A stretch of 36,039 nucleotides of DNA from an uncultured Roseburia sp. (GTDB taxonomy: Bacteria; Bacillota_A; Clostridia; Lachnospirales; Lachnospiraceae), in NCBI GenBank assembly GCA_900753715.1, contig CAAEAE010000034.1, forward strand, positions 1 through 36,039, read 5' to 3'. The notes below the pieces were generated by a model. That model was not told the DNA's origin and ran no database searches. It worked only from the letters and a program-made list of their open reading frames with translations. This document shows, piece after piece, positions 17,520 through 26,129 of the stretch (its first letter is position 1; the number at the start of each line of letters is the position of its first letter). Made by a program: the position numbers and the translations under genes.

Positions 17520-19265
17520 ATGAAAAAATTACTGGTTTATTTAAAGGATTACAAAAAAGAAAGCATCCTGGGACCGCTGTTTAAACTGTTAGAGGCATCT
17601 TTTGAGCTGATTGTGCCGCTTGTAATGGCAACAATCATTGATGCCGGTGTAAAAAATGCAGATAAGGCATACATTATGAAAATGTGCCTGGTATTGGTGT
17701 TGCTCGCTGTCATCGGACTGACCTGCTCCATCACGGCACAGTATTTTGCAGCAAAGGCGGCAGTCGGATTTTCCACAAAGCTGCGTCATGCACTGTTTGA
17801 ACACATTGAAAGCCTGTCATTTGCAGAGATGGATGAGGTCGGAACTTCCACACTGATGACCCGTATGACAAGCGATGTTAATCAGGTACAAAATGGTGTC
17901 AACCTGTTTTTGCGTCTGTTGCTGCGTTCCCCATTTATCGTATTTGGCGCGATGATTATGGCATTTACGGTGGATGTGAAAGCGGCACTGGTGTTTGTCG
18001 TTGCAATTCCGCTGTTATCGATTGTAGTGTTTGGCATCATGTTAGTCAGTATTCCACTGTTTAAGAAAGTGCAGGGAGCACTTGATGGGGTACTTGGAAT
18101 TACAAGAGAGAATCTCACCGGAAGCAGGGTTATCCGTGCGTTTAATAAGGAAGAGACCGAAATTGGCAAGTTCAATGAGAAAAATGATGCGCTGACCAAA
18201 ATCCAGCTTTATGTGGGAAGAATTTCAGCATTAATGAATCCGGTTACATTTGCAATTGTAAACATGGCAACACTGGTATTAATCTGGAAAGGTGCTATCC
18301 GTGTGGACAATGGATTTATCACACAGGGCGAGGTTGTGGCGTTAGTCAACTATATGTCACAGATTCTGGTCGAACTTGTAAAGCTTGCAAATCTGATTAT
18401 CAATATCAATAAGTCAATTGCCTGTGGAAACCGCATTCAGACGATTTTAGAGTTACAGCCGTCCGTGACGGATGAAAAAGCAATATCCGCACAGAATAAT
18501 AGCTCCATGGACAGTTCCTATGCGGTTGAATTTGATCATGTGGGACTTGCCTATGGAAAGGTAAAAGAGGAAGCACTGACCGATATTCATTTTTCGGTGA
18601 AGAAGGGACAGACCATTGGAATCATCGGAGGAACCGGTTCCGGAAAATCCTCTGTTGTAAACCTGATTCCGCGTTTTTATGATGTGACATCCGGAAGCGT
18701 GAAGGTGAACGGAAAAGATGTCAGGGAGTACACGTTATCAGACCTACGCAGCAAGGTTGGAACGGTTTTACAGAAGGCAGTATTGTTTAAGGGAACCATC
18801 CGCGAAAACTTACAGTGGGGAAATCCGGATGCAACTGAGGAAGAGATGCAGCAGGCACTTGCTGTTGCACAGGCAAAAGAGTTCGTCGACACCAAGGAAG
18901 GCGGACTGGATTATGAAATCGAGCAGGGTGGTAAAAACCTTTCCGGTGGACAGAGACAGAGACTTACGATTGCAAGAGCCGTCGTAAAAAAACCGGAAAT
19001 TCTGATTTTAGACGACAGTGCGTCAGCACTTGATTTTGCAACGGATGCAAAGCTTCGGATGGCAATCCGGGAGATGGAAGGCGAAATGACGGTATTTATC
19101 GTTTCCCAGCGTGCAGCATCCTTACAGTATGCGGATCAGATTATCGTACTTGATGACGGTCATATTGCCGGAATGGGAACCCATCAGGAATTATTACAAA
19201 ACTGTGAGGTATATCAGGAAATTTATTATTCACAGTTTAAGCGGGAAGCAGGTGGACAGGCATGA
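17520..19265 (+). CDS. ABC exporter half-transporter A (degenerate ATPase site)
   Basis: A 581-residue fusion of a six-helix membrane domain (residues ~15-300) and a nucleotide-binding domain. Walker A is GGTGSGKSS near residue 371 and the signature is LSGGQRQR. Two catalytic residues are non-standard: Walker B ends LILDDSAS, with Asp replacing the catalytic Glu, and the switch is IVSQRA, with Gln replacing His. This is the pattern of the non-hydrolysing half of heterodimeric exporters such as TM287/288 or BmrCD. It overlaps the next gene by 4 bp (ATGA), so the two halves are made together. Substrate (drug, peptide or lipid) cannot be read. The upstream DUF368 gene hints at an envelope lipid role, by position only. 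Confidence 0.93.
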   Translation: MKKLLVYLKDYKKESILGPLFKLLEASFELIVPLVMATIIDAGVKNADKAYIMKMCLVLVLLAVIGLTCSITAQYFAAKAAVGFSTKLRHALFEHIESLSFAEMDEVGTSTLMTRMTSDVNQVQNGVNLFLRLLLRSPFIVFGAMIMAFTVDVKAALVFVVAIPLLSIVVFGIMLVSIPLFKKVQGALDGVLGITRENLTGSRVIRAFNKEETEIGKFNEKNDALTKIQLYVGRISALMNPVTFAIVNMATLVLIWKGAIRVDNGFITQGEVVALVNYMSQILVELVKLANLIININKSIACGNRIQTILELQPSVTDEKAISAQNNSSMDSSYAVEFDHVGLAYGKVKEEALTDIHFSVKKGQTIGIIGGTGSGKSSVVNLIPRFYDVTSGSVKVNGKDVREYTLSDLRSKVGTVLQKAVLFKGTIRENLQWGNPDATEEEMQQALAVAQAKEFVDTKEGGLDYEIEQGGKNLSGGQRQRLTIARAVVKKPEILILDDSASALDFATDAKLRMAIREMEGEMTVFIVSQRAASLQYADQIIVLDDGHIAGMGTHQELLQNCEVYQEIYYSQFKREAGGQA

Positions 19266-21016
19266 AAAAACCAATGAATGACAAACAGAAGGCAACCCTT
19301 GGAAAAGTATTGCATTATATCCGCAGATACTGGGTAATTCTCGGATTGTCCATCGTTTTGGCGGCTGTGACCGTGGCAGGAACACTTTATATCCCAATCT
19401 TAACCGGTAGAGCGGTCGATTTTATCGTGGGAAAGGGAGCTGTTGATTTTGCCGGAGTGCTTCATGTGTTAGAGCTGATAGGTGCAATTATCATCGTGAC
19501 GGCGGCAGCACAGTGGGTGATGAATGCCTGCAACAATAAGATTACGTACAATGTTATCCGTGATATCCGGAAGGAAGCGTTTGAAAGACTTGAGCATCTT
19601 CCACTCAAATATATTGATTCCCATTCCTATGGGGAAGTGGTCAGCCGTATGATTGCGGATGTCGACCAGTTTGCAGACGGTCTTTTGATGGGATTTACCC
19701 AGTTTTTCACGGGAATCCTTACGATATTCGGAACATTGATTTTTATGCTGACAATCAGTGTGAAAATTACAATTGCAGTTGTTGTGATTACACCGGTTTC
19801 TTTGTTTGTGGCAAGTTTTATTGCAAAGAAAACATTCTCCATGTTTAAGCTGCAGTCAGAGACAAGGGGAGAGCAGACGGCATTTATCGAGGAGATGGTT
19901 GGAAACCAGAAGGTGGTACAGGCATTTTCCCATGAAAAAGAAGCGTTGGAGAAATTTGATGAGATTAACGGCAGATTACAGAAATGTTCCCTGCGTGCGA
20001 TTTTCTTTTCAAGCATTACCAATCCTGCAACCCGTTTTGTAAACAGCCTTGTGTATGCAACGGTTGGAATCGTCGGAGCGTTCACTGCGATTGCAGGGGG
20101 AATCACAGTCGGTGGTCTTGCGAGTCTTTTGAGTTACGCAAACCAGTATACAAAGCCGTTTAACGAAATTTCAGGTGTTGTGACAGAGTTACAGAATGCA
20201 CTTGCCTGTGCGGCGAGAGTGTTTGAACTGATTGAGGAACCGGTTGAGGAGCCGGATGCAGCAGATGCCAGGACACTTGAAATGGCAGACGGAAGAGTGG
20301 AGTTATCCCATGTGTCGTTCTCTTATACACCGGAACAGAAACTGATTGAGGACTTTAACCTTGCCGTGACACCGGGACAGCGTGTCGCAATCGTAGGCCC
20401 GACCGGATGCGGAAAGACAACTTTAATTAACCTTCTGATGCGTTTTTACGATGTGAGAAGCGGCGAAATCAAAGTCAGCGGTATCCCGATGAAGGAACTT
20501 ACAAGAAAGAGTCTGCGTGATAATTACGGAATGGTATTACAGGAGACCTGGCTTAGAAGCGGAACGATTCGTGAAAATATTTGTATGGGAAAACCGGATG
20601 CAACCGAAGAGGAAATGATTGCTGCGGCAAAGGCATCCCATGCACACAGCTTTATCAGGCGTCTGCCGGAAGGGTATGATACAGTGATTGCGGAGGACGG
20701 TGGAAATCTTTCCCAGGGACAAAAACAGCTTTTGTGTATTGCGCGTGTTATGCTGTGCCTGCCGCCGATGCTGATTTTAGACGAGGCAACCTCTTCGATT
20801 GATACCAGAACAGAGATTAAGATTCAGAATGCGTTTGCAAAGATGATGAAGGGACGTACCAGCTTTATCGTTGCGCACCGTCTTTCCACCATTCAGGAAG
20901 CAGATATCATCCTTGTGATGAAAGACGGCAGCATTATTGAGCAGGGAAATCATGAAGAACTGCTTGCGAAAAACGGATTCTATGCAAATCTGTACAACAG
21001 CCAGTTTGCACATTAG
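19262..21016 (+). CDS. ABC exporter half-transporter B (catalytic ATPase site)
   Basis: A 584-residue partner of the preceding gene: membrane domain (residues ~20-310) and nucleotide-binding domain. Walker A is GPTGCGKTT near residue 380, Walker B ends LILDEATSS with the catalytic Glu, and the switch is IVAHRLST with His. Its signature motif is LSQGQ rather than LSGGQ. In the dimer the canonical site would be this subunit's Walker A/B with the normal LSGGQ of subunit A, while the degenerate site would combine subunit A's Asp/Gln with this subunit's LSQGQ; the two sets of substitutions agree. The stop overlaps the stop of the convergent GntR gene by 4 bp, leaving no space for a terminator. Confidence 0.93.
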   Translation: MKKPMNDKQKATLGKVLHYIRRYWVILGLSIVLAAVTVAGTLYIPILTGRAVDFIVGKGAVDFAGVLHVLELIGAIIIVTAAAQWVMNACNNKITYNVIRDIRKEAFERLEHLPLKYIDSHSYGEVVSRMIADVDQFADGLLMGFTQFFTGILTIFGTLIFMLTISVKITIAVVVITPVSLFVASFIAKKTFSMFKLQSETRGEQTAFIEEMVGNQKVVQAFSHEKEALEKFDEINGRLQKCSLRAIFFSSITNPATRFVNSLVYATVGIVGAFTAIAGGITVGGLASLLSYANQYTKPFNEISGVVTELQNALACAARVFELIEEPVEEPDAADARTLEMADGRVELSHVSFSYTPEQKLIEDFNLAVTPGQRVAIVGPTGCGKTTLINLLMRFYDVRSGEIKVSGIPMKELTRKSLRDNYGMVLQETWLRSGTIRENICMGKPDATEEEMIAAAKASHAHSFIRRLPEGYDTVIAEDGGNLSQGQKQLLCIARVMLCLPPMLILDEATSSIDTRTEIKIQNAFAKMMKGRTSFIVAHRLSTIQEADIILVMKDGSIIEQGNHEELLAKNGFYANLYNSQFAH

Positions 21017-21723
21017 TGCACCTGGTAGAAGGTGCGGCCTCCATTGATACATTCCTGTGTTGTAGATGTGATATAATTTACGGCGCCTTCCTTATCTCTT
21101 GCGAGAAGAAAATGATAGATATCATAGGCACTCTGATAGAGAGCGGGAACGCCGTAGGCACGGGAAAAACGCACCCAGAGGTTGCATACAAGGTCCTTAA
21201 AACTGATAAAGAACAGAGGAAGCAGGCTGTTTCCGCTGATATAGGAAATCTCATGGCTGAATTTAAAGATAAGCGATGAGGCTTCTTCTGGGTCTGTGCA
21301 GGTGCGGAGGGCATCCACATACGGCTCGAGACCGCAGATTTCTTCGTCACTGGCATTGTCGATGGCGAGTGTAGCGGCTGCATTCATGAAAATGATGCGT
21401 GCTTCTAACACGGAGCGGGTTTCCTTTTCACGGAGCATTCCTCCGTTATAGTGCATAATGGAGACCAGTGTTTCCACGGTGCCGTTTTTGCGGTAATCCT
21501 CTACAAAGGTGCCAACGCGTGGACGGACCACAAGGAAACCTTTCTTTTCAAGCTCGGCGATGCCGGAGTTGACAACAGCGCGGGAGACCTGCATGGATTT
21601 TGCAAGTTCACGTTCTGGAGGAAGCTTTTCTCCGACTTCTAATTTGCCGGAAAGAATCATGCCCTCCATTTCAGAGATAAAAAGCTCCTTTAAGGTTGGA
21701 GCATTTAATTTTTTAAATTCCAT
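21013..21723 (-). CDS. GntR/FadR-type transcriptional regulator
   Basis: A 236-residue regulator. Residues ~10-77 form the GntR winged helix (LKELFISEMEGMILSGKL, then GEKLPPERELAKSMQVSRA and LEKKGFLVVRPRVGTFV). The rest is all-helical and resembles an FCD ligand domain (FKFSHEISYISGN), the type that binds acyl-CoAs or organic acids. The ATG at 21723 is chosen because AAAGGAG (complement of 21736-21742) lies 12 bases upstream; the in-frame ATG at 21744 precedes that site. A 23-bp palindrome lies in its leader, suggesting autorepression. It diverges from the acyltransferase cluster, its most likely other target. Confidence 0.88.
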   Translation of the reverse strand: MEFKKLNAPTLKELFISEMEGMILSGKLEVGEKLPPERELAKSMQVSRAVVNSGIAELEKKGFLVVRPRVGTFVEDYRKNGTVETLVSIMHYNGGMLREKETRSVLEARIIFMNAAATLAIDNASDEEICGLEPYVDALRTCTDPEEASSLIFKFSHEISYISGNSLLPLFFISFKDLVCNLWVRFSRAYGVPALYQSAYDIYHFLLARDKEGAVNYITSTTQECINGGRTFYQVH

Positions 21724-21744
21724 AGGATTTCTGACTCCTTTCAT

Positions 21745-21767
21745 GGATCCTGGTTATACCAGAATCC
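21745..21767 (-). promoter_or_regulatory. probable GntR/FadR-type operator
   Basis: CTGGTTATACCAG (21750-21762) is an exact inverted repeat with a 3-base centre and fits the FadR-subfamily half-site pattern TnGTnnnACnA. It extends to a 23-bp palindrome (21745-21767) with a single mismatched pair. It sits just downstream of the regulator gene's own -10 element, where binding would block transcription. Confidence 0.7.
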
Positions 21768-21774
21768 ATTTTTT

Positions 21775-21803
21775 ATTTTAGACGCTCTATTTGGAAAAAT
21801 CAA
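21775..21803 (-). promoter_or_regulatory. putative promoter of the GntR regulator gene
   Basis: On the minus strand, TTGATT (complement of 21798-21803) and TAAAAT (complement of 21775-21780) are 17 bases apart, immediately upstream of the palindromic operator. Confidence 0.6.
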
Positions 21804-21845
21804 ATGAAAATTCTATTAACCGGGGCGGGAAATTAGTATCATAGA

Positions 21846-21874
21846 TTGTAATTTCGGTTATCTTATTCTATAAT
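21846..21874 (+). promoter_or_regulatory. putative promoter of the acyltransferase-esterase cluster
   Basis: TTGTAA at 21846-21851 and consensus TATAAT at 21869-21874 with a 17-base spacer, about 35 bases before the ATG at 21910. Confidence 0.7.
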
Positions 21875-21909
21875 CAGAAAGTAAAATATTGAAAACAAAG
21901 AGAGTGCTT

Positions 21910-23253
21910 ATGAAGAAAAAAGAGAATCATCTGCAGGAAAAGGAAACGGTAAAGCAGACAACGAAAAAAGGAAAACGAAATGCTGCAAAGGATATCCGCT
22001 GGGACAGACTGGATAACACTGCACATCTGTTTCCGGTGATTGCGGGGGAGAGCATGAGCAATGTGTACCGCATCAGCGTCACACTGACAGAACTGGTACA
22101 GCCGGAACTGTTACAGCAGGCGTTAGACATTGTATTGCCAAAGTTTGACGGATTTAACCTGCGCCTTAGACAGGGTGTTTTCTGGTATTATTTTGAGGAG
22201 AACGGCAAACCGGCTCCGAAAGTCCGGGAGGAGAGCAATTTCCCCTGCCGCTTTATCCAGGCAAACAAGAACCACAGCTACCTGTTCCGGGTAACATACT
22301 ACAAATATAGAATTAATCTGGAAGTGTTTCATGTGCTGACCGATGGAATGGGAGGCATTAATTTCATCAAAGAGCTGACGTATCAGTACCTGCGCCTTGC
22401 ACACCCGGAGATTGCAGAGAAAACCGGAGAGGGCTTGAACAGTGATACATCCTTAAACAGGGAGGACAGCTTTTTAAAGAATTACAAGACGAGTTCCCAG
22501 AAGGGCTATCAGAGCAAAAAAGCATATCTGATTCACGGGGAACATTTGAGAAAGGGCGAGTTCGGTGTTATGCACGGCTATATGAATATCCCGGAACTCA
22601 AAAAAGTCTGCCACAGTTATGGCGTGAGCATCAACGAGTATCTGGTGGGCACCTATATCTGGAGCGTGTATACAGAGTGTCTTCACGGAATGCCATCAAA
22701 ACGTCCGATTCGGGTGGCGGTTCCGGTTAATCTGCGCCCGTATTTTAACTCCATCACAACAAAGAATTTCTTTGTGATGGTATCAGCAGAATTTCATCCG
22801 GTAAAGGACGAGTACACGTTTGAGGAAGTGCTTTCGATTGTGAGAGAGAGCCTAAAGAGCCAGATTAACAGAGAACATCTTGAGAAACTTTTTTCTTACA
22901 ATGTATCGAATGAAAAGAATCTGGCTGCCCGTGCGGTGCCGTTGTTCTTAAAGAATCTTGCGATGCGTTATGTGTATACCATGTCAGCGCTTGCAAACAC
23001 GGCGACAGTGACCAATATCGGAAATATTTCAGTGGCAGAGGAATACAAACCGTATGTGGAAATGTTCCATGCGTTTCTTGCCATGTCAAAGGGACAGCAT
23101 TTAAAGGGAACCATCTGTTCCTATGGAGATACTTTGGTGTTTACCTTCAGCTTTGACCTTGTGGACCCGTCTGTACAGAGGGGATTTTTCCGCCGGCTGA
23201 CAGAAGACGGCCTTGAAATAGAAATAGAAAGTAACGGAGTATTATATGAGTAG
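21910..23253 (+). CDS. condensation / alcohol-acetyltransferase-fold acyltransferase
   Basis: A 447-residue cytoplasmic protein resembling the CoA-dependent acyltransferase fold shared by alcohol acetyltransferases, Pap-type enzymes and NRPS condensation domains. The active-site motif HxxxDG is present as HVLTDGMGG with His141 and Asp145 (numbered from ATG 21910), followed by the second half starting near SINEYLVGTYIWSVY and a structural RVAVPVNLRPYF block. The first 30 residues are Lys-rich and probably disordered. The start is ATG 21910 with AAAGAGAG upstream; a TTG at 21889 in frame lacks a binding site. The next gene overlaps by 8 bp. It probably transfers an acyl group from a CoA or carrier to a hydroxyl or amine; acceptor unknown. 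Confidence 0.8.
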   Translation: MKKKENHLQEKETVKQTTKKGKRNAAKDIRWDRLDNTAHLFPVIAGESMSNVYRISVTLTELVQPELLQQALDIVLPKFDGFNLRLRQGVFWYYFEENGKPAPKVREESNFPCRFIQANKNHSYLFRVTYYKYRINLEVFHVLTDGMGGINFIKELTYQYLRLAHPEIAEKTGEGLNSDTSLNREDSFLKNYKTSSQKGYQSKKAYLIHGEHLRKGEFGVMHGYMNIPELKKVCHSYGVSINEYLVGTYIWSVYTECLHGMPSKRPIRVAVPVNLRPYFNSITTKNFFVMVSAEFHPVKDEYTFEEVLSIVRESLKSQINREHLEKLFSYNVSNEKNLAARAVPLFLKNLAMRYVYTMSALANTATVTNIGNISVAEEYKPYVEMFHAFLAMSKGQHLKGTICSYGDTLVFTFSFDLVDPSVQRGFFRRLTEDGLEIEIESNGVLYE

Positions 23254-23911
23254 ATGCAGAAATTGTAAAGTAGAAGTTTTAGATGAGACAGACCGCTGTC
23301 CATTGTGTCATTCTGTGCTGGATAAGACGGTTGAGATGGAAAATATGTATCCCAATGTATGGGTGCGTTCAAGACTGATGATGCGTATCAGCAGAATTTA
23401 TTTATTCTGTGCGATTTTGCTTGAGGCGATGTTTGTTTATATCAATGTTGTGACAGAATCGGAAATCTGGTGGTGCAGTATCACAGGACTGTCCCTGTTG
23501 TATGGATATATGGTTATCCGGTTTGCTATCCTTGGCAAATCCGGTTACCGTATGAAGACGATTTTGTTGACGTTAATTGCTATTTTGATGGTTATTGCAA
23601 TTGACTTTGTAGTAGGATATCGTGGATGGTCGGTGAACTATGCACTCCCGGCGGGAATCCTTCTGATTGATGCAGGAATTCTGCTTCTGATGATTATCAA
23701 TCGCAGGAACTGGCAGAGTTATCTGATGTGGCAGATTTTAATGATTTTGTGCAGCGTGATTCCACTGATTTTAGGGCATCTGGGAATTGAAACGGTACGG
23801 ATTTTATCCATTCTTCCGATGGCGGCATCCGTATTTTTGTTCCTTGGAACGGTTATTATCGGTGATAGACGGGCAAGAATCGAGTTATACCGGAGATTTC
23901 ATATCAAGTAA
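23246..23911 (+). CDS. zinc-ribbon polytopic membrane protein (DUF6320-like)
   Basis: A 221-residue protein with an N-terminal zinc ribbon (C4, C7, C18, C21 in CRNCKVEVLDETDRCPLC) followed by about six hydrophobic helices, starting near IYLFCAILLEAMFVYINVV and ending before the basic tail IGDRRARIELYRRFHIK. From memory this resembles a family of unknown function (DUF6320). It overlaps the acyltransferase gene by 8 bp and is followed after 38 bp by the esterase. The order suggests a membrane partner: a platform, a lipid carrier or a membrane acyl acceptor. That is inference; no catalytic motif is visible. Confidence 0.78.
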   Translation: MSRCRNCKVEVLDETDRCPLCHSVLDKTVEMENMYPNVWVRSRLMMRISRIYLFCAILLEAMFVYINVVTESEIWWCSITGLSLLYGYMVIRFAILGKSGYRMKTILLTLIAILMVIAIDFVVGYRGWSVNYALPAGILLIDAGILLLMIINRRNWQSYLMWQILMILCSVIPLILGHLGIETVRILSILPMAASVFLFLGTVIIGDRRARIELYRRFHIK

Positions 23912-23949
23912 AGGCAACCGGAAAAACAGCAGAGAGGTACAGTACGAAA

Positions 23950-24876
23950 ATGCACGAGAGCGAAGCGAGTATCAGGGGAAAGGTTATGCGCGATTTAATT
24001 GCGCATGCAAGCCATGACAACCTGATTGGAAGAAAGTTAAAGAGTGGAGAACTGCGAAAAAAAATCGGGGAGGTGGAACCACCTTGGAAGTGTCCAGACT
24101 GTTTTAAACTGACCGAAATTTCGATGGAGCAGTTTCAGATGGAACTCCTCGAACAGAAGGAGAATCCGAATACGGATAAGATAATTTTACAGCTTCATGG
24201 CGGCGGCTATGTAGGTGCCATGCGAAACGCATACCGGATGTTTGCAGGGCTTTACAGTGAAGTCAGCCGCGGGATGAGTGTCCTTACGATTGATTACCGC
24301 GTGGCACCGGAAAATCCATATCCGGCGGCATTGGAGGATGCGGTGGCGGCATACCGCTGGCTGTTAGAGCAGGGATGGTTTTCAGAGCAGATTATTGTGG
24401 CAGGAGATTCCGCGGGCGGCGGTCTTGCGATGGCGTTATGCCATTATCTGAAAGACCATGGGATGCAGGTGCCGTGCGGAATCATTGCAATGTCTCCGTG
24501 GACGGATTTAACTGCAAGCGGAGAATCTTATGAGACAAATTATGACAAGGATCCGTTGTTTGGCGGAACAAGGGACAGCCTGATTTATAACAAGGATTAT
24601 GTGGGAGAGCATGACCCAATGGACGCCTATATTTCACCTTTATTTGGAGATTTTCGTGGATTTCCGCCGATGCTTTTACAGGTGGGTTCCTATGAAATGC
24701 TGTTATCCGATTCCGTCAGTGTGGCGGCAAAGGCGAGAGAGCAGGGAGTAAAGGTAAGACTGAGTATTTATGAAGGGATGTTCCACATCTTTCAGATGGC
24801 AGCAAAAATGCTGCCGGAATCTAAAAGAGCGTGGATTGAGATTGGAAAATTTATCAGTGTTTTGACAAATGACTGA
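23950..24876 (+). CDS. alpha/beta hydrolase, HSL-family esterase/lipase
   Basis: A 308-residue cytoplasmic esterase of the hormone-sensitive-lipase branch. The oxyanion motif HGGG is residues 83-86 (LQLHGGGYVGA), the nucleophile elbow is GDSAGGG with Ser154, and the remaining triad residues fit Asp254 (LLSDS) and His279 (GMFHIF). No signal peptide. A 50-residue N-terminal cap contains CPDC. It follows the zinc-ribbon membrane protein by 38 bp, so ester formation (acyltransferase) and ester cleavage (this protein) seem to be co-expressed. The 3' end overlaps the convergent phosphofructokinase gene by 23 bp. Confidence 0.92.
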   Translation: MHESEASIRGKVMRDLIAHASHDNLIGRKLKSGELRKKIGEVEPPWKCPDCFKLTEISMEQFQMELLEQKENPNTDKIILQLHGGGYVGAMRNAYRMFAGLYSEVSRGMSVLTIDYRVAPENPYPAALEDAVAAYRWLLEQGWFSEQIIVAGDSAGGGLAMALCHYLKDHGMQVPCGIIAMSPWTDLTASGESYETNYDKDPLFGGTRDSLIYNKDYVGEHDPMDAYISPLFGDFRGFPPMLLQVGSYEMLLSDSVSVAAKAREQGVKVRLSIYEGMFHIFQMAAKMLPESKRAWIEIGKFISVLTND

Positions 24877-26092
24877 CATCCATATAGACCGGGAGACCGT
24901 TCTGATAGGTTACCTTTGATTCACCCTGGATAAGCGGTGTCAGGTAATCGATTAACGGCTGTTCGATGTCGTTTCCGGCAGCGTTAATCCACTCGGTCGG
25001 AACGGACTTCGCCTCGTTTGCAATGTTTTTAATCTCTGCATAGCCGTACTCGATGGTATAAGGGTCATTTGAAACACGGTTCATGGTAACCATGGAAGCT
25101 GTTACACCTTCTTCGGAGAGTGCGACAGCTTTTTTGCCAAGTTCAAATGCCTCGGAAAGGTCAGTTTCGGATGCAAGATGCGCCGCACAGCGCTGCAATA
25201 CGTTGATTTCCACGGAACGAACCTTGACACCGAGTTTTTGTTTTACCAGAAATTCGAGTGCTTTTCCAGCACCGCTTAACTGGCTGTGCCCAAAGTTGTC
25301 AACAGACTGTGTGCTGGCGCTGATGTAATTGCCGGAAGCATCGCGGATGCCTTCGGATACGGCAATGATGACGTTGTTGCGCTCAAATAACAGCCGCTTT
25401 ACATCGAGAATAAAATCGTCCGGATCAAATGGAGCTTCCGGCAGATAAATGAGATGTGGCGCAGTGTTGTATTCATTTCTTGCAAGAGCGGCAGCAGCGG
25501 TCAGCCAGCCGGCATCACGTCCCATGATTTCTACAATTGTAACACTATTGACTGCGTAGATAAAGGTATCATGGGCAATCTCTAAAAGGGAAGATGCAAT
25601 ATATTTTGCAGCAGAACCAAAACCGGGTGTGTGGTCGGTTTCACAGAGATCATTGTCAATTGTTTTTGGAATTCCGATAATACGGACAGAGCTTCCGATG
25701 CGTTTTGCATATTCGGATAATTTTAATACGGTATCCATGGAGTCGTTTCCACCGATGTAGAAGAACGCTTCTACGTGATACTGCTCAAACTGTTTGAACA
25801 GAAAAACGTAGGAAGAATCGTCGTCTAAATAATGTGGAAGCTTATAACGGCAGGAACCGAGATACATGGCAGGGGTTACTTTTAAACGGTCGAGGTATTC
25901 CGGGTGACCGTCCATTAATTCAGAAAGATTCATCAGATTCTGATTTAAAATACCGGTAATTCCATTCAGGGAACCGTAGACGGTATCATACATTCCAGAT
26001 TCACTGACACCTTTTATGACACCGGCGAGACTGGCATTGATGGCTGCCGTAGGACCGCCGGACTGTGCAACGATACAATTTCTGACACTCAT
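24854..26092 (-). CDS. 6-phosphofructokinase, probably pyrophosphate-dependent
   Basis: A 412-residue phosphofructokinase phosphorylating fructose 6-phosphate in glycolysis. Family marks are QSGGPTAAINAS, GGNDSMDT (residues 114-121), PKTIDNDLCETDHTPGFGSA (starting at 142) and EIMGRDAGWL. At the phosphoryl-donor site the residue equivalent to Gly104 of E. coli ATP-PFK is Asp117, and the loop has Lys143 (PKTID); both are associated with PPi rather than ATP use. Asn replaces Asp in the preceding position of the GGD motif. The start at 26092 has AAGGAG (complement of 26099-26104) six bases upstream; the frame extends further to 26170 without such a site. It diverges from the radical SAM gene. Confidence 0.93.
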   Translation of the reverse strand: MSVRNCIVAQSGGPTAAINASLAGVIKGVSESGMYDTVYGSLNGITGILNQNLMNLSELMDGHPEYLDRLKVTPAMYLGSCRYKLPHYLDDDSSYVFLFKQFEQYHVEAFFYIGGNDSMDTVLKLSEYAKRIGSSVRIIGIPKTIDNDLCETDHTPGFGSAAKYIASSLLEIAHDTFIYAVNSVTIVEIMGRDAGWLTAAAALARNEYNTAPHLIYLPEAPFDPDDFILDVKRLLFERNNVIIAVSEGIRDASGNYISASTQSVDNFGHSQLSGAGKALEFLVKQKLGVKVRSVEINVLQRCAAHLASETDLSEAFELGKKAVALSEEGVTASMVTMNRVSNDPYTIEYGYAEIKNIANEAKSVPTEWINAAGNDIEQPLIDYLTPLIQGESKVTYQNGLPVYMDVSHLSKH

Positions 26093-26129
26093 AATAAACT
26101 CCTTAAAATACAGATTTATTCCATACTGA

